Shown here: piece after piece, positions 36,001 through 45,020 of the stretch
Position numbering within the stretch: the first letter of the stretch is position 1
Layout of the letters: every line of letters starts with the position of its first letter
Assembly (NCBI RefSeq): GCF_014211975.1
Contig: NZ_CP060084.1
Location: 1,736,001-1,800,000, forward strand
Length of the DNA stretch: 64,000 bases
DNA from: Teredinibacter haidensis
GTDB taxonomy: Bacteria; Pseudomonadota; Gammaproteobacteria; Pseudomonadales; Cellvibrionaceae
Reading direction: 5' to 3'
Translations under genes and position numbers: made by a program
The notes under the pieces: generated by a model
What the model saw: the letters and a program-made list of their open reading frames with translations, nothing else
What the model was told of the DNA's origin: nothing
Database searches by the model: none

Positions 36001-39000
36001 CAAACTGTCGAACAGGGTTTCGCCCCCCGCCAATTGCTGTATTTCGGCCAGGCCCAATCCATCGTTTTCCAACAGCTCCATATGCTTGGGTTGCAGAGCC
36101 TGTAGCTGCTGCCACATGGTCTGATCAGCCTTGATCTCCAGCGCCACTGGAATGGTATTCAGAAATAACCCCACCTGCTCTTCAATGCTCTCGACCGCCG
36201 CCGTACGGCCCGAAACAGGAATCCCAAACACCACTTGATCGCGCCCGCTCATGGCAGACAAGAGCAGGCCCCAGATACCCTGCATCACGAGGTTCAGCGT
36301 GAGCCCACGTGCGCGAATTTCCGCTTGCAGGCGCGCGCTGAATTCGGCATCAAGCAGCAATTCAGCCTCTTCAACGTGCATATGGATTTCCTGGCTGCCA
36401 AACAGTACGCAAGGTTTTACCCCCTTTAGGTGATCCTGCCAAAGGTCCCGACTGGAACTTAAGTCGCGACTGCACAAATGCTGTAATACTCTGGAATAGC
36501 CGCTGTCTGAAACGGCTTCTGGGTACGCATTACCGCTGTAAGCCTTCAGTAAATCTGCCAATATCAGAGGCGTGGACCAACCGTCCACGACCAGGTGATG
36601 AACCACCATCAGCAGAGAATAGTGTTGCGCGCCAAACCTCAGAAGGCAGGCGTTTAACATACCGCCAAAGCGATCTGTGTGTTGCGGTGCGCTCAGCATC
36701 TCCGCTTCTATTTCCGCAGCACGAAGCGCTTGTTGTGTGCCTTCCAACGCACTTAAATCCAGTACCTGACAGGGCCAATCCAGAGGACCTTCGGGTGGCA
36801 GCAAGAACGCGGGTTTATCGGCAGTATCCAAATCAAACAGGCCCGCCAGTTGTGGGTGACGGCTGACCACACAATCAAGAGCCCGGCATAAACGCTCGCT
36901 GTCCAGAGCGCCATAAAAGCTCATTCGGGTGTAAGCGTTATAGCCCGCGGCCTCGTCACCAAGCTGCGCGAGAAAAAGCATCCCCCTTTGCAGCGGTAGG
37001 ATCGGCGCTACAGCGCGGAACGCACCGTGACGAAGCTCCAGCGATTGGCGATCCATATTACTTAACGGTAAGCCTTGCTCTTCATCGTCAGCCTTCACTT
37101 CTGTACTGATAGGCGCCAGCAACAGCGCCATAGCGCGTGGCGTTCGAGCCGAGAAAACGTCGCTGGGGCGCAGGAAAAAACCCATTTTACGCAGGCTGGT
37201 ACACAACCCTATGGCCAGGATACTGTCGCCACCAACATCGAAAAAATCGTCCTCTGCACCAACATTATCCAACCCCAACGCCTCTCCCATTGCGCCACAC
37301 AGGTTGCGCTCACTCAGCCCCTCCGGCGCTACTTTTTCTTTAACCATAAATCTAGATTTAGGCAGTGCCTTTTTATCGATTTTGCCATTGGAGGTGCGTG
37401 GGAGAGTATTCACCAGCGTAAGTGAGGCTGGCACCATATAGTCCGGCAAAGTCTGTTGCAGGCTCTGCAGAAAACTTGCCGCCAGGCTGTCGCTCAAGGT
37501 AGCGTCCAAATTCGGCACAGCGCAGTAAGCCAGCAGCCGATAGCTGTTATTCTGTGCCTCAGCCACCACCGTGGCTGCCTCTACTTCGGGCAACAGCGAC
37601 AGCGCGTTTTCGACTTCTGCCAGTTCAACACGGTAACCACGCACTTTTACTTGATCGTCACCGCGCCCCAGAAACAACAGCTGTCCCTCTGTATTCCAAC
37701 GCACCAAATCACCGCTACGGTACATGCGCTGCCCCTTGCTGAAAGGGTTAGCAACAAAGCGGGCGGCACTAAGATCGCTGCGTCCAAGATACCCCAAAGC
37801 CAGCCCTTCACCGGCAATATAGAGTTCACCCACGGCACCAGCAGCTACCGGCTGAAGCCAATCATCCAATACATAAACCTGGGTATTCGCGATGGGCCGA
37901 CCAACAACGGCCGCAGGGTTTGCCGATACTTCCGCACACAGGGTGTCTACCGTATATTCCGTGGGTCCGTAAAGGTTATAAGTATTTAATTTCGGCCACT
38001 GCCGCAATTGTTGCCACAATGCTGCCGGTGCCGCCTCACCACCAATAGCGATCAACCTCGGGCTGTGGCCGGGAAAATCCATCAAACTATTATTCAGCAT
38101 GGCCGCACAGATAGACGGCGGCAGGTCCAGCGCATCAATGCCATACTGTTGTACTTGCTCCACCATGGCGAAGGCATCACGTCTCAGCTCGTCGCCGAAA
38201 ATATGCAGTTCCTGCCCCAACAGTAACCACAGCAGTTGTGCCCAGGAAGAATCGAAAGCCAGAGAATGTGTGTGTGCGGCCCGCACTCGACGGCCCTCTT
38301 CATTGTGTATCTGATCAATAAGGGGTTGATAGATCTGCTCTCGGTGAGAAAGCAGCAGGTTTAACAGGGACGAGTGACTTACCAACACACCTTTTGGCTG
38401 CCCTGTACTACCGGAAGTGAAAATGATGTAGGCAGGATCATCACTCTGGGGTTGACGAGGGCGCTCGGCTAGACTCAGCAGGCCTTGGCCTAAGGATGCC
38501 AGCTCGGCTGAAACCTCGGGCGTATTCAGATTTAACCGGGGAACCGCCGTATTGGCCAGTCGAATATCGGAATGACTAAGCAGCAGGCTCGGCCGCGCTT
38601 GTGTCAGCATACTGTTAATGCGCTCGACCGGATAATCCAGATCGATGGGCAGCCAGCTGGCGCCGCAATTCAGTGTCGCCAACATTGCGCAAACCGCATC
38701 GATTGATCGCGGTAGCGCCACAGCCACAGGTACACCGATTTGAGCCCCAGAGGACAACAGCCAGCGGCTGAGCTGATTGACCCTGCCGCATAACTGACTA
38801 AGACTTAATTGTTCGGCTCCCATAACCAAGGCGGTATCATCAGGCTGCTGCTCGGCACGGGCGAACAGCAAGTCGAGAATATTGCGCGCGCGCTCTGGCC
38901 CGGCGAGCCGTTTACCTCTACCCCACGTCTGTAGACGTTCTCGCTCCTGATCATTGACTATCGGAAGGTTCCGCACGGCGCTCTCTGGATTTCTAAGTAG

Positions 39001-40278
39001 CGAGGCCATCCAAAACTGCAAGCGTTCTGAGTGTTGATCCAGCTCCTTATCGGCGTAGAGACGGGCATCTGCGCGCAATTCGATATGCACCCGCTCGCCA
39101 TGGATCATCAAGCCAAACTCGAAATCATCAATGGGCCCGGCCGCGAGGTGGTGGGTAATTCCGGTTACGCCGCCAAAATCCAGGTTGTAATCGAACATTT
39201 TGTAGTTGATAAGCGGCCCGTAAAGACGTCGCCCAGAACCAACAAGCTGCTGGTCCCGCTGAATCCACTCAGCATCGTAACGACTGTGTTTACGCAGGCT
39301 TTTCAATTCCTGTTTCAGTTTGGCGGCAAACGCCAGCCAATGGCAATCAGGTTCGACTTCCAGCCCCAGAGGTAACACGGTTACAACAGGAGCAGAGGAA
39401 CTGATAGCAACCGACCCCATACGCCGCATAAACGGCAGGCCGACCACCTGCCGGGCGACACCGGTAAGACGATAAAGGTAAAGCACCACTGCACTCATCA
39501 GCAGCTCGGGCACGCTCAGCCGATGCCCCTTTGCCAGCGCCTCCAACGCTGGCAAAGCGCCTATGGGCAACTGCAGATTACAACTCAACTGCTCGGCGGT
39601 GGGCAGTAGTTCAGCCTGCCCTCGGTGTGTCAGACTTTGGGGTACAGCCAGTTCGGCACAATAGCTGCGCCAGAATTGCTTATCCTGCTCAAACGCTGCA
39701 GAGTCCCGATAACGGGCTTGCTCATCAAGCACCTCCGCTATCGAGCACAAGGAACTGGATTCTGGCACCTGCCCTCGCAGCAGAGCTGAGTAGATACCGG
39801 CAATACGTTTGGTGAGCGCGGTAAAGCTATAGCCATCGAGCATAATGTGATGAAAACGCTGGTACCAGAACCAACGCGCCCTGCCTTGCCGGTCCGACAA
39901 ACGTAAAAGAACCTGGCGATACAAGGGCTGGTCAACGTCGCAACTCAGTGGCTGACGAAGATCCGCCGCCATCCACTCCTGAGCCAATTGCTCACCATTT
40001 TCGCAAGCGCTAAAATCCTCCAACTCAGGATCGGCCAGCTGCTCTGGTGCCAGCCTCGACTGTAGAGTTTGCGAGCCATCCTGGTAGCGAGCCGTGACCG
40101 TATCGGCTTCAGTCATTGCCTGGCGAATGGCCTGACCAAGCAAACCCTGATCGATATCACCATTCAATTCTATGTAGTGGGCAATAACATAAGCGTTCTT
40201 CTCGTTGCTAACCTGATCAGCCAGCCAGATACCCTGCTGGCTTGGCAGCAAAGGTAGTACTTGCTTGTTTTTGGCCAT
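33079..40278 (-). CDS. Dimodular siderophore NRPS, C-A-T-C-A-T-TE (EntF-type)
   Basis: 2399 residues. C1 (about 5-435) has HHIMLDG at 143-149. A1 (about 465-975) has IIFTSGSTGQPKG (618-630), NLYGPTEYTVD and GRGDDQVKVRGYRVEL. T1 has GGDSI with Ser1019. C2 (about 1090-1510) has HHLVVDG at 1227-1233. A2 (about 1530-2040) has YTSGTTGRPKGV and NLYGPTEAAVD. T2 has GGHSL with Ser2089. TE (about 2145-2385) has GYSLGG with Ser2223. The A2 pocket residues, read by alignment with EntF, are D-V-W-H-F-S-L-V, the serine code. A1 reads about D-S-A-D-A-G-L-V; Asp at the fourth position suits a basic amino acid (Orn, Lys or Arg; inference). DHB from EntE/EntB would be condensed with the basic residue and Ser, and TE would oligomerise and release. 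No epimerase domain is present. The architecture fits turnerbactin-type synthetases. Spacing to mbtH is 4 bases. Confidence 0.95.
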   Translation of the reverse strand: MAKNKQVLPLLPSQQGIWLADQVSNEKNAYVIAHYIELNGDIDQGLLGQAIRQAMTEADTVTARYQDGSQTLQSRLAPEQLADPELEDFSACENGEQLAQEWMAADLRQPLSCDVDQPLYRQVLLRLSDRQGRARWFWYQRFHHIMLDGYSFTALTKRIAGIYSALLRGQVPESSSLCSIAEVLDEQARYRDSAAFEQDKQFWRSYCAELAVPQSLTHRGQAELLPTAEQLSCNLQLPIGALPALEALAKGHRLSVPELLMSAVVLYLYRLTGVARQVVGLPFMRRMGSVAISSSAPVVTVLPLGLEVEPDCHWLAFAAKLKQELKSLRKHSRYDAEWIQRDQQLVGSGRRLYGPLINYKMFDYNLDFGGVTGITHHLAAGPIDDFEFGLMIHGERVHIELRADARLYADKELDQHSERLQFWMASLLRNPESAVRNLPIVNDQERERLQTWGRGKRLAGPERARNILDLLFARAEQQPDDTALVMGAEQLSLSQLCGRVNQLSRWLLSSGAQIGVPVAVALPRSIDAVCAMLATLNCGASWLPIDLDYPVERINSMLTQARPSLLLSHSDIRLANTAVPRLNLNTPEVSAELASLGQGLLSLAERPRQPQSDDPAYIIFTSGSTGQPKGVLVSHSSLLNLLLSHREQIYQPLIDQIHNEEGRRVRAAHTHSLAFDSSWAQLLWLLLGQELHIFGDELRRDAFAMVEQVQQYGIDALDLPPSICAAMLNNSLMDFPGHSPRLIAIGGEAAPAALWQQLRQWPKLNTYNLYGPTEYTVDTLCAEVSANPAAVVGRPIANTQVYVLDDWLQPVAAGAVGELYIAGEGLALGYLGRSDLSAARFVANPFSKGQRMYRSGDLVRWNTEGQLLFLGRGDDQVKVRGYRVELAEVENALSLLPEVEAATVVAEAQNNSYRLLAYCAVPNLDATLSDSLAASFLQSLQQTLPDYMVPASLTLVNTLPRTSNGKIDKKALPKSRFMVKEKVAPEGLSERNLCGAMGEALGLDNVGAEDDFFDVGGDSILAIGLCTSLRKMGFFLRPSDVFSARTPRAMALLLAPISTEVKADDEEQGLPLSNMDRQSLELRHGAFRAVAPILPLQRGMLFLAQLGDEAAGYNAYTRMSFYGALDSERLCRALDCVVSRHPQLAGLFDLDTADKPAFLLPPEGPLDWPCQVLDLSALEGTQQALRAAEIEAEMLSAPQHTDRFGGMLNACLLRFGAQHYSLLMVVHHLVVDGWSTPLILADLLKAYSGNAYPEAVSDSGYSRVLQHLCSRDLSSSRDLWQDHLKGVKPCVLFGSQEIHMHVEEAELLLDAEFSARLQAEIRARGLTLNLVMQGIWGLLLSAMSGRDQVVFGIPVSGRTAAVESIEEQVGLFLNTIPVALEIKADQTMWQQLQALQPKHMELLENDGLGLAEIQQLAGGETLFDSLLVVENYPDSAYLGYDLDGVRIGDIHNRGYSHYPLALLVIPGERIRLLVENRGAVQQPEQLARRIEQFLQTMLLDPCRKLAHYALQTPEETVFLRAVNQTKRSLPELSLRSLLRDQAARSPSAPALADANHALSYNELRYQVQCLAEDLRNSGVARGDIVAVALPRSARLSVAILATIEAGAAYLPLDIGYPDERLHFMLEDAAPRLLITDTGNRQRFAANGKVLCFDSFFESGRQPPLLETDLTADDPAYIIYTSGTTGRPKGVLISHRAIVNRIEWMQHQYPLASDDVILQKTPCSFDVSVWEFFWAYLVGAKLVMAEPEAHRDPLALRDCVDQFSVTTMHFVPSMLAIFCSSLSSLYKNDGQLCSSLRRVFCSGEALGKNLAGDFGQLFDAELHNLYGPTEAAVDVTYRPAFGDLSEGGSGVPIGLPVWNTQLWVLDQYLRPVLVGACGELYLSGVQLALGYLGRASLSATRFVANPFDIGQRMYRTGDIVRWLPSGNVEYLGRADDQLKIRGQRIELGEIESLIKQQPEVADAVVHARVLGGSSAAGSGVDERQLVAYIVLADGASFSAETLKAQLQLELTPAMVPTAFVEIESLPLSPNGKLDRKALPAPKISAGLPQQGTRRLPARGLESRLAAIFERVLGIDNIHADDDFFAIGGHSLMAMTLAVEIRKELERPVAVGQIMVTPTVEKLAVHLFSERVVNEQGSDGFNPVIQLRGGSESPLICVYPGSGFAWQYSVLSRYLEIDMPIIGLQSPRPKGLIATSASMDELIDRQLEVLRQVQSSGPYYLLGYSLGGTIAYGLAVRLREQGEEVDFLGLLDTYPAEVHDWSDLDNAEADVGAEREQQQVLNQAMNDDQADSQLQREREAMLEQIFANYKDAVDLLAKAKTPRYDGPVTVFVAEKSRPDYIHPRESWLPYAHHLQLHHLVDCEHQDLMSPDSLRTLGPLIHKLLVDARSSRAGHLPALAEI

Positions 40279-40282
40279 AACC

Positions 40283-40513
40283 TTACTCCGCGATTACATC
40301 TATCGAGGGAAAGAGCACACCGTCTTTCCAATTGCGTTCAATAAACGTCAAACAAGCGCTTCTATCCGATGGCCCAAACTGAATATTCCAGCCCCCCGGC
40401 TGCTCAGCAAAAGTCGGCCACAGGCTGTATTGCCGTGCGTTATTGACCAGTACGACAAAGCTGTGAGCCTCATTGTCAAAGGGGTTAACGTAATCTTCAT
40501 TCATCGTCGTCAT
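40283..40513 (-). CDS. MbtH-like protein
   Basis: 76 residues with the MbtH signature: NPFDNEAHSFVVLVNNARQYSLWP, and the three conserved Trp in SLWPTF, GGWNIQF and RNWKDG. MbtH-like proteins bind NRPS adenylation domains and are often needed for their folding and activity; this one presumably serves the NRPS that starts 4 bases later. Its ATG overlaps the fes stop (ATGA). A second in-frame ATG four codons in (MNEDYVNPF) could also serve as start. Confidence 0.95.
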   Translation of the reverse strand: MTTMNEDYVNPFDNEAHSFVVLVNNARQYSLWPTFAEQPGGWNIQFGPSDRSACLTFIERNWKDGVLFPSIDVIAE

Positions 40514-41742
40514 GGTTTATTTTCCAATATCGATGGCGGCAGCAGTTCTTGTAAGCCGCGCAATAATCCTTCGCGCCAGCAAACCCAATCGTGGCCGCCG
40601 CGAAATTCGTGATAATTCACCTGATGGCCCGCTTTAATTAACGTATCTCGCATTGCGCGGTTGTCATCAAGCATGGTGTCTTCGTAGCAGCCAACCTCCA
40701 GATAAAACTGCAGTGGGTGTCTGTTGGCCATACCGGCCACCCTTTCCATCAGCGATCCACCCGGTTCGCTCTCCCCCCGCCACCAGAAGGAACCGGACTG
40801 ACTAAGCACGACATCAAAGCACTGGGGATAAAACAACCCGGCATAGCAGGCGGCCAAACCACCTAAACTTTGTCCCGCTACCAGCGTTTTCTTCGGGTGG
40901 AGACTAAAGCCACGCTGCTGCGTTATACGTGGCAACAGTTCCTCCTGCAGGGCCTGCCAGAACCTGGCATTGCAGGCCAGTTCCCGGTAACGGGTTTTCG
41001 CATCGATGGCATCAAGCAACAGATAGGACGCCGGCAACAAATATCCGCGCTGGGTGAGAGAATCCAGCGCGCCTTTGATGGGTATGGATTTGGCCCAAAA
41101 ACCGCCATCCAGTAAAATTACCAGCGGTAAATCTGCTCCATCACCCGTGGTGTACAGCCAGATATCCCGACGGTTACCAAGCAAGCGACTGTGCCAGCGC
41201 AGGGCCCGAACACCGCCATAAAACCGATCGTACTGCGCCCCCTCCAACCCGCTTGTGTTAGGCGACAGGTTCAACTGCGAGAGGGGCCTTCCCTCGAGAC
41301 CGAGATACCCCGGAAGCAAGTTGAGCGGGTCGCTTTGAGCTGAATCCGCTAGCCGCTGTAGCCACCAGTCCCGTCTCGCGGCCAGCTCGTTGGGCGCCAC
41401 ATGCTCGCCGTTATCGGGCACGAAAAAATAACTGCCGCACCAATCGCCGGGCACACAAACCCGCCAAAACCAGACGTCGGTATCATCAATGTGAATTAAA
41501 CAGGTGAATTCACCTACAGGATGTGGCGTTAACGACCATGCATCGATATACACCTGCCGAGTCGTCGAGGTGCGCCCCCCTCCGCCAGGGTCCCGCCACA
41601 AAAAGGTTACTTCACTGTGCCCCCCAGCGAGCGGCCGGGTTATAGGCGTTCCTGCGCATTCAATCCGTCGCCACCAATGGGCGCTACCGATATCGCTGGC
41701 ACATAGTTCATCTTCGCAACCCATAAGTTCGCGCTTATCCAT
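40510..41742 (-). CDS. fes: Enterochelin esterase-like ferric-siderophore hydrolase (Fes)
   Basis: About 410 residues, no signal peptide, cytoplasmic. The N-terminal Fes domain carries EVTFLWRDPGG and FTCLIHIDDTDVWFWRVCVPGDW; the C-terminal alpha/beta-hydrolase (esterase D type) has the nucleophile in VAGQSLGGLAACY and late His in RGGHDWVCW. It hydrolyses the ester bonds of the imported Ser-linked siderophore to release iron. This implies an oligoester product. ATG at 41742 lies 13 bases after the entA stop. The frame runs further up to 41850 inside entA but that extension is implausible. Confidence 0.92.
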   Translation of the reverse strand: MDKRELMGCEDELCASDIGSAHWWRRIECAGTPITRPLAGGHSEVTFLWRDPGGGGRTSTTRQVYIDAWSLTPHPVGEFTCLIHIDDTDVWFWRVCVPGDWCGSYFFVPDNGEHVAPNELAARRDWWLQRLADSAQSDPLNLLPGYLGLEGRPLSQLNLSPNTSGLEGAQYDRFYGGVRALRWHSRLLGNRRDIWLYTTGDGADLPLVILLDGGFWAKSIPIKGALDSLTQRGYLLPASYLLLDAIDAKTRYRELACNARFWQALQEELLPRITQQRGFSLHPKKTLVAGQSLGGLAACYAGLFYPQCFDVVLSQSGSFWWRGESEPGGSLMERVAGMANRHPLQFYLEVGCYEDTMLDDNRAMRDTLIKAGHQVNYHEFRGGHDWVCWREGLLRGLQELLPPSILENKP

Positions 41743-41755
41743 TGTCAGACCAAAC

Positions 41756-42523
41756 TCAGGCTGACAGGCTTGCGCCGCCATCCACCACCAGATCCTGCAG
41801 GGTAATATGACCAGCAAGATCTGATGCCAGAAAGACAACACTATTGGCAATATCGCGAGGGCTCGCCAACTTCCTCAGAGGAATACCGCTTTTGTAGGTT
41901 TCGAGAGAACCGGCAATGGTGCGCGCAACGCCGCGTTCATCCTTGAGCATATCGCGCAGCATTGGCGTATCTGTTGATCCGGGGGAGACTAGGTTGCAGC
42001 GCACCCCATATTGGGCCAGCTCCAGGCCAAGACAGTGACTTAAACTTTGCAGCGCCGCTTTGGATGCACAATAGGCTCCCATATCCATTCTTGGCACATG
42101 TGCCGCGTTGGAAGCGACGTTCACGATGCAGCCCGAGGCCTGCTGTTTAAACACGGGGATCACATGCTGAACCAAATGGAAAACAGCGCTGACATTGACG
42201 TTCAGACACGCTTGCCAATCTTCGTTCGATAAAGTTTCCAGTCGCCCCATTCGCAGAATACCAGCGACGTTAACCAATATATCCAGGCCCGCCCGCTGGG
42301 CCAGCACCTGCCCGCACGCGCTGGCGATTGACTCAGGATCAGCGAGATCAACCGAATAAGTGGCAAAGGGGTATTCAACCTCGGGAAACTCGCGATCAAA
42401 CCCGTAAACCTCGGCACCAAGCGCGTGGAAACTCCTGGCAACTTCAAGGCCGATACCGCGACCTGCGCCGGTAACCCAAACCACCTTTGCGTTAAAGTTG
42501 AGCACATCTGCCGCTGTATTCAT
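41756..42523 (-). CDS. entA: 2,3-dihydro-2,3-dihydroxybenzoate dehydrogenase (EntA)
   Basis: Short-chain dehydrogenase that makes 2,3-dihydroxybenzoate with NAD. About 255 residues. Nucleotide-binding WVTGAGRGIGLEVA, the VNVAGILRMG segment, and the catalytic Ser...YCASKAA (Tyr-x-x-x-Lys). The tail is GHITLQDLVVDGGASL, as in EntA. ATG at 42523 overlaps the entB stop (ATGA), so it is chosen over the in-frame extension to 42553. Confidence 0.95.
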   Translation of the reverse strand: MNTAADVLNFNAKVVWVTGAGRGIGLEVARSFHALGAEVYGFDREFPEVEYPFATYSVDLADPESIASACGQVLAQRAGLDILVNVAGILRMGRLETLSNEDWQACLNVNVSAVFHLVQHVIPVFKQQASGCIVNVASNAAHVPRMDMGAYCASKAALQSLSHCLGLELAQYGVRCNLVSPGSTDTPMLRDMLKDERGVARTIAGSLETYKSGIPLRKLASPRDIANSVVFLASDLAGHITLQDLVVDGGASLSA

Positions 42524-43389
42524 GCGGCCATTTTTTCCTGTATCAGTGCCCACCAGCCATTTAATGTTGGTTCTCGAGCAAGCTCTTCAAAACGAAATGT
42601 GAACCCCAATTTCTCCCATTCGGCCATCAACCCCATCACCTGCACCGAATCCAATCCGTAGTCGACCAGGTTTTCATCCGGGTCAAACGCCTGCTCGTCT
42701 TCATCGATCAACTCAAGCAGTGTTGCTTTCAAGCCTTCACGGGTCAGTTTTTTAACAAGGGAATCCAGTAACTGCTCTTTGTGGATAACCGCACCGCATC
42801 GGCCCGCCACGTATTTAAGCGCCATGTGATGCTCTTCTTCGGAAAAATCGGCTACTGCATCCGCGACCATAAAAGGTTTAATGTCACGCATAAACGCGTC
42901 CAGCGCTGTGGTGAGGCAGCCAATATGGGCATACACACCAACGATAATCAGCTGGTCACGCTGCCACTCGTTCATCAGATCCTGTAAATGGCTCCGCTGA
43001 AAAGCGCTATAGCGCCACTTCACCAATACCGTGTCGCCCTTTTCGGGTTGCAGAAGAGGCACAATATTCTGCTGTTCCGGGTCCGCATCTGTTAAACCAG
43101 GGCCCCAAACATGATTTAGCAGCGCGCGCTGAGCGGTCGTTTGGTTGGCTGGCTGTGCGGTATACACCACCGGGATACGCTGACTGCGTGCCCAGCTTAT
43201 AATTTCGGCAATATTGTTTTGCAACTGCTGTAGCAGCGGATTCACCTCGCCATAAAAACGGGCGAAGTAATTTTGCATATCGTGCACCAGCAGCACAGCT
43301 CTATCACTCTGTGGCTGCCACGTTACCCGGTTAACCGGTAGCTCATCCGGCCCAGGGAGTGAATAAGACGGTATGGATGGGATGCTCAT
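42520..43389 (-). CDS. entB: Isochorismatase with aryl carrier domain (EntB)
   Basis: Bifunctional: residues about 1-210 hydrolyse isochorismate to 2,3-dihydro-DHB, with Asp37 in LLVHDMQNYF, Lys124 in VLVKWRYSAF and Cys158 in GVYAHIGCLTT. Residues about 215-289 are an aryl carrier protein with the phosphopantetheine Ser248 in YGLDSVQVM. The carrier presents DHB, activated by EntE, to the NRPS C1 domain. 289 residues, the usual size. Start overlaps the entE stop. Confidence 0.96.
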   Translation of the reverse strand: MSIPSIPSYSLPGPDELPVNRVTWQPQSDRAVLLVHDMQNYFARFYGEVNPLLQQLQNNIAEIISWARSQRIPVVYTAQPANQTTAQRALLNHVWGPGLTDADPEQQNIVPLLQPEKGDTVLVKWRYSAFQRSHLQDLMNEWQRDQLIIVGVYAHIGCLTTALDAFMRDIKPFMVADAVADFSEEEHHMALKYVAGRCGAVIHKEQLLDSLVKKLTREGLKATLLELIDEDEQAFDPDENLVDYGLDSVQVMGLMAEWEKLGFTFRFEELAREPTLNGWWALIQEKMAA

Positions 43390-45020
43390 GATTGGGAGGT
43401 TCCTGAATCGAATTTAAATTGTCTCGCCGCGTGCTCGCGTAAGCGTTTTTTGTCGATTTTGCCCACTGCCGTAAGAGGTAAATCCTCAAACTGCTGAAAG
43501 TGATCTGGCAACTTGTACTCAGCCACGCCTTTGGTTCGAAGAAATTTGCGAAACACCATCGGTCGCAATTTTTCAACGCCAGCAACCAGACAGGCACAAC
43601 TTTTTTCGCCCAGGATAGGATCCGGCACAGACACCAACGCAGCGTTAATAACACTGGGATGACTAAGCAAAAGATTTTCGATTTCCTCCGTGGCGATTTT
43701 TTCCCCGCCGCGATTAATCTGATCTTTCACTCGCCCAACCACGCGCAGGTTGCCAGCACCATCGCGTTGCACCAGATCACCGGAATAGTAAAAACCGTCG
43801 CCGTCGAAAACACGGGCATTGTGCTCCGGTGCGTTGTAGTAACCGCGAAAGGTATAGGGGCCCCGCGTTATCAGCTGCCCCACTTCACCGTCCGCCACGG
43901 GCTGGTCTTTTGTATCCACAATCTTTATTTCGTCGTCGGCACACATGGGCCGTCCCTGCGAAGTAAAGATGCTGCTTTCATCGTCTTCTAGCCGGGTGTA
44001 ATTCACCAGGCCCTCCGCCATCCCAAACACCTGCTGCAGCTTACAACCCAGTTCTTGTGGCACCCGGCGGGCAACCGCCTCCGCAAAGTTCGCCCCTCCA
44101 ACCTGCAGAAGCTGCAAACTGGAAAGCTTTTGCCTGTGCCCTGCAGCGGTGTTTAGCCATAGAATTACTGCAGAAGGAACCAATGCCGTCATCGTCACCC
44201 TATGCTTTTGAATCAGCTCGAAACACGCGAGAGGCTCCGGCAGAGACGCCATTACAACAGTTCCGCCGGAGTGGAAAACACCCAGAGCGCCCGGTGAACT
44301 TAGAGGAAAGTTGTGCGCGGCAGGTAATGCACAGAGATAGCGAGAAGTCGGAGAGAGACGGCAAATCTCTGCGCTTTGCCTTACGCTGTAGTCGTAATCG
44401 TTATGCGTGCGGGGAATCAGCTTAGGCGTACCGGTACTGCCGCCCGACAATTGAAAGAAAGCCACGTTTTCCGCGTTAATACGGGGCAGCCGGGTTGCAT
44501 CACCCTCGACCGGGTCGAATATCAACTCCAACAGGTTTTCAGCATAATCTGTTGCCCCTAAAACCAGTATTGAATCCAGAGGTGTTTCGACACTCAGCTC
44601 TTGTGTAAATCTGCCATCGAAAAATAAAACGTGCTCACTGGAGCCTATTAAAAGACGGGGCTGTAATTGCCTGGTATAGGCCGTCAACTCCAACCGCTGA
44701 TGACTAAACAGGGCGTTTACTGGCGCGACACCCAGCTTTAACAGTGCGAAAAATACGATATAGAATTCCGCCACGTTGGGTAGCTGTACCAGCGCTGTAT
44801 CTCCCGCGCCAAAGCCGCGCTGATGAAGACGCCAAGCCAGATTAGAGGACAAATTATTGAGTTCGGTATAGGTGAATTTTCGCTCACCACAAATGAGCGC
44901 GACCGAATCCGATTGGTACCTGTCTTCCAGAATCTTGGACAGGGGCTGATCCAGCCAGTAACCCTGCTTGCGATAATACTGCGCTGTCGCTGTCGGCCAA
45001 GGGGTGTATTCCAGGCTCAT
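43386..45020 (-). CDS. entE: 2,3-dihydroxybenzoate-AMP ligase (EntE)
   Basis: Adenylates DHB and loads it on EntB. 544 residues, stand-alone adenylation enzyme. P-loop-like LSGGSTGTPKLIPRTHNDY; the aryl-acid pocket segment ALPAAHNFPLSSPG (Asn in AHNFPL is the DHB-type signature); QVFGMAEGLVNYTRLDD-like A5 region; GDLVQRD and VVGRVKDQINRGGEKIATEEIE; catalytic Lys in TAVGKIDKK. Start overlaps the entC stop (ATGA). Confidence 0.96.
   Translation of the reverse strand: MSLEYTPWPTATAQYYRKQGYWLDQPLSKILEDRYQSDSVALICGERKFTYTELNNLSSNLAWRLHQRGFGAGDTALVQLPNVAEFYIVFFALLKLGVAPVNALFSHQRLELTAYTRQLQPRLLIGSSEHVLFFDGRFTQELSVETPLDSILVLGATDYAENLLELIFDPVEGDATRLPRINAENVAFFQLSGGSTGTPKLIPRTHNDYDYSVRQSAEICRLSPTSRYLCALPAAHNFPLSSPGALGVFHSGGTVVMASLPEPLACFELIQKHRVTMTALVPSAVILWLNTAAGHRQKLSSLQLLQVGGANFAEAVARRVPQELGCKLQQVFGMAEGLVNYTRLEDDESSIFTSQGRPMCADDEIKIVDTKDQPVADGEVGQLITRGPYTFRGYYNAPEHNARVFDGDGFYYSGDLVQRDGAGNLRVVGRVKDQINRGGEKIATEEIENLLLSHPSVINAALVSVPDPILGEKSCACLVAGVEKLRPMVFRKFLRTKGVAEYKLPDHFQQFEDLPLTAVGKIDKKRLREHAARQFKFDSGTSQS

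Noticed and set aside
34384..39375. Several open frames of 60-180 codons on the plus strand opposite the NRPS
   Set aside because: They lie wholly inside a strongly supported 2399-codon gene, have no ribosome binding sites or family patterns, and are rich in Arg, Pro and His as expected for antisense of a codon-biased gene.
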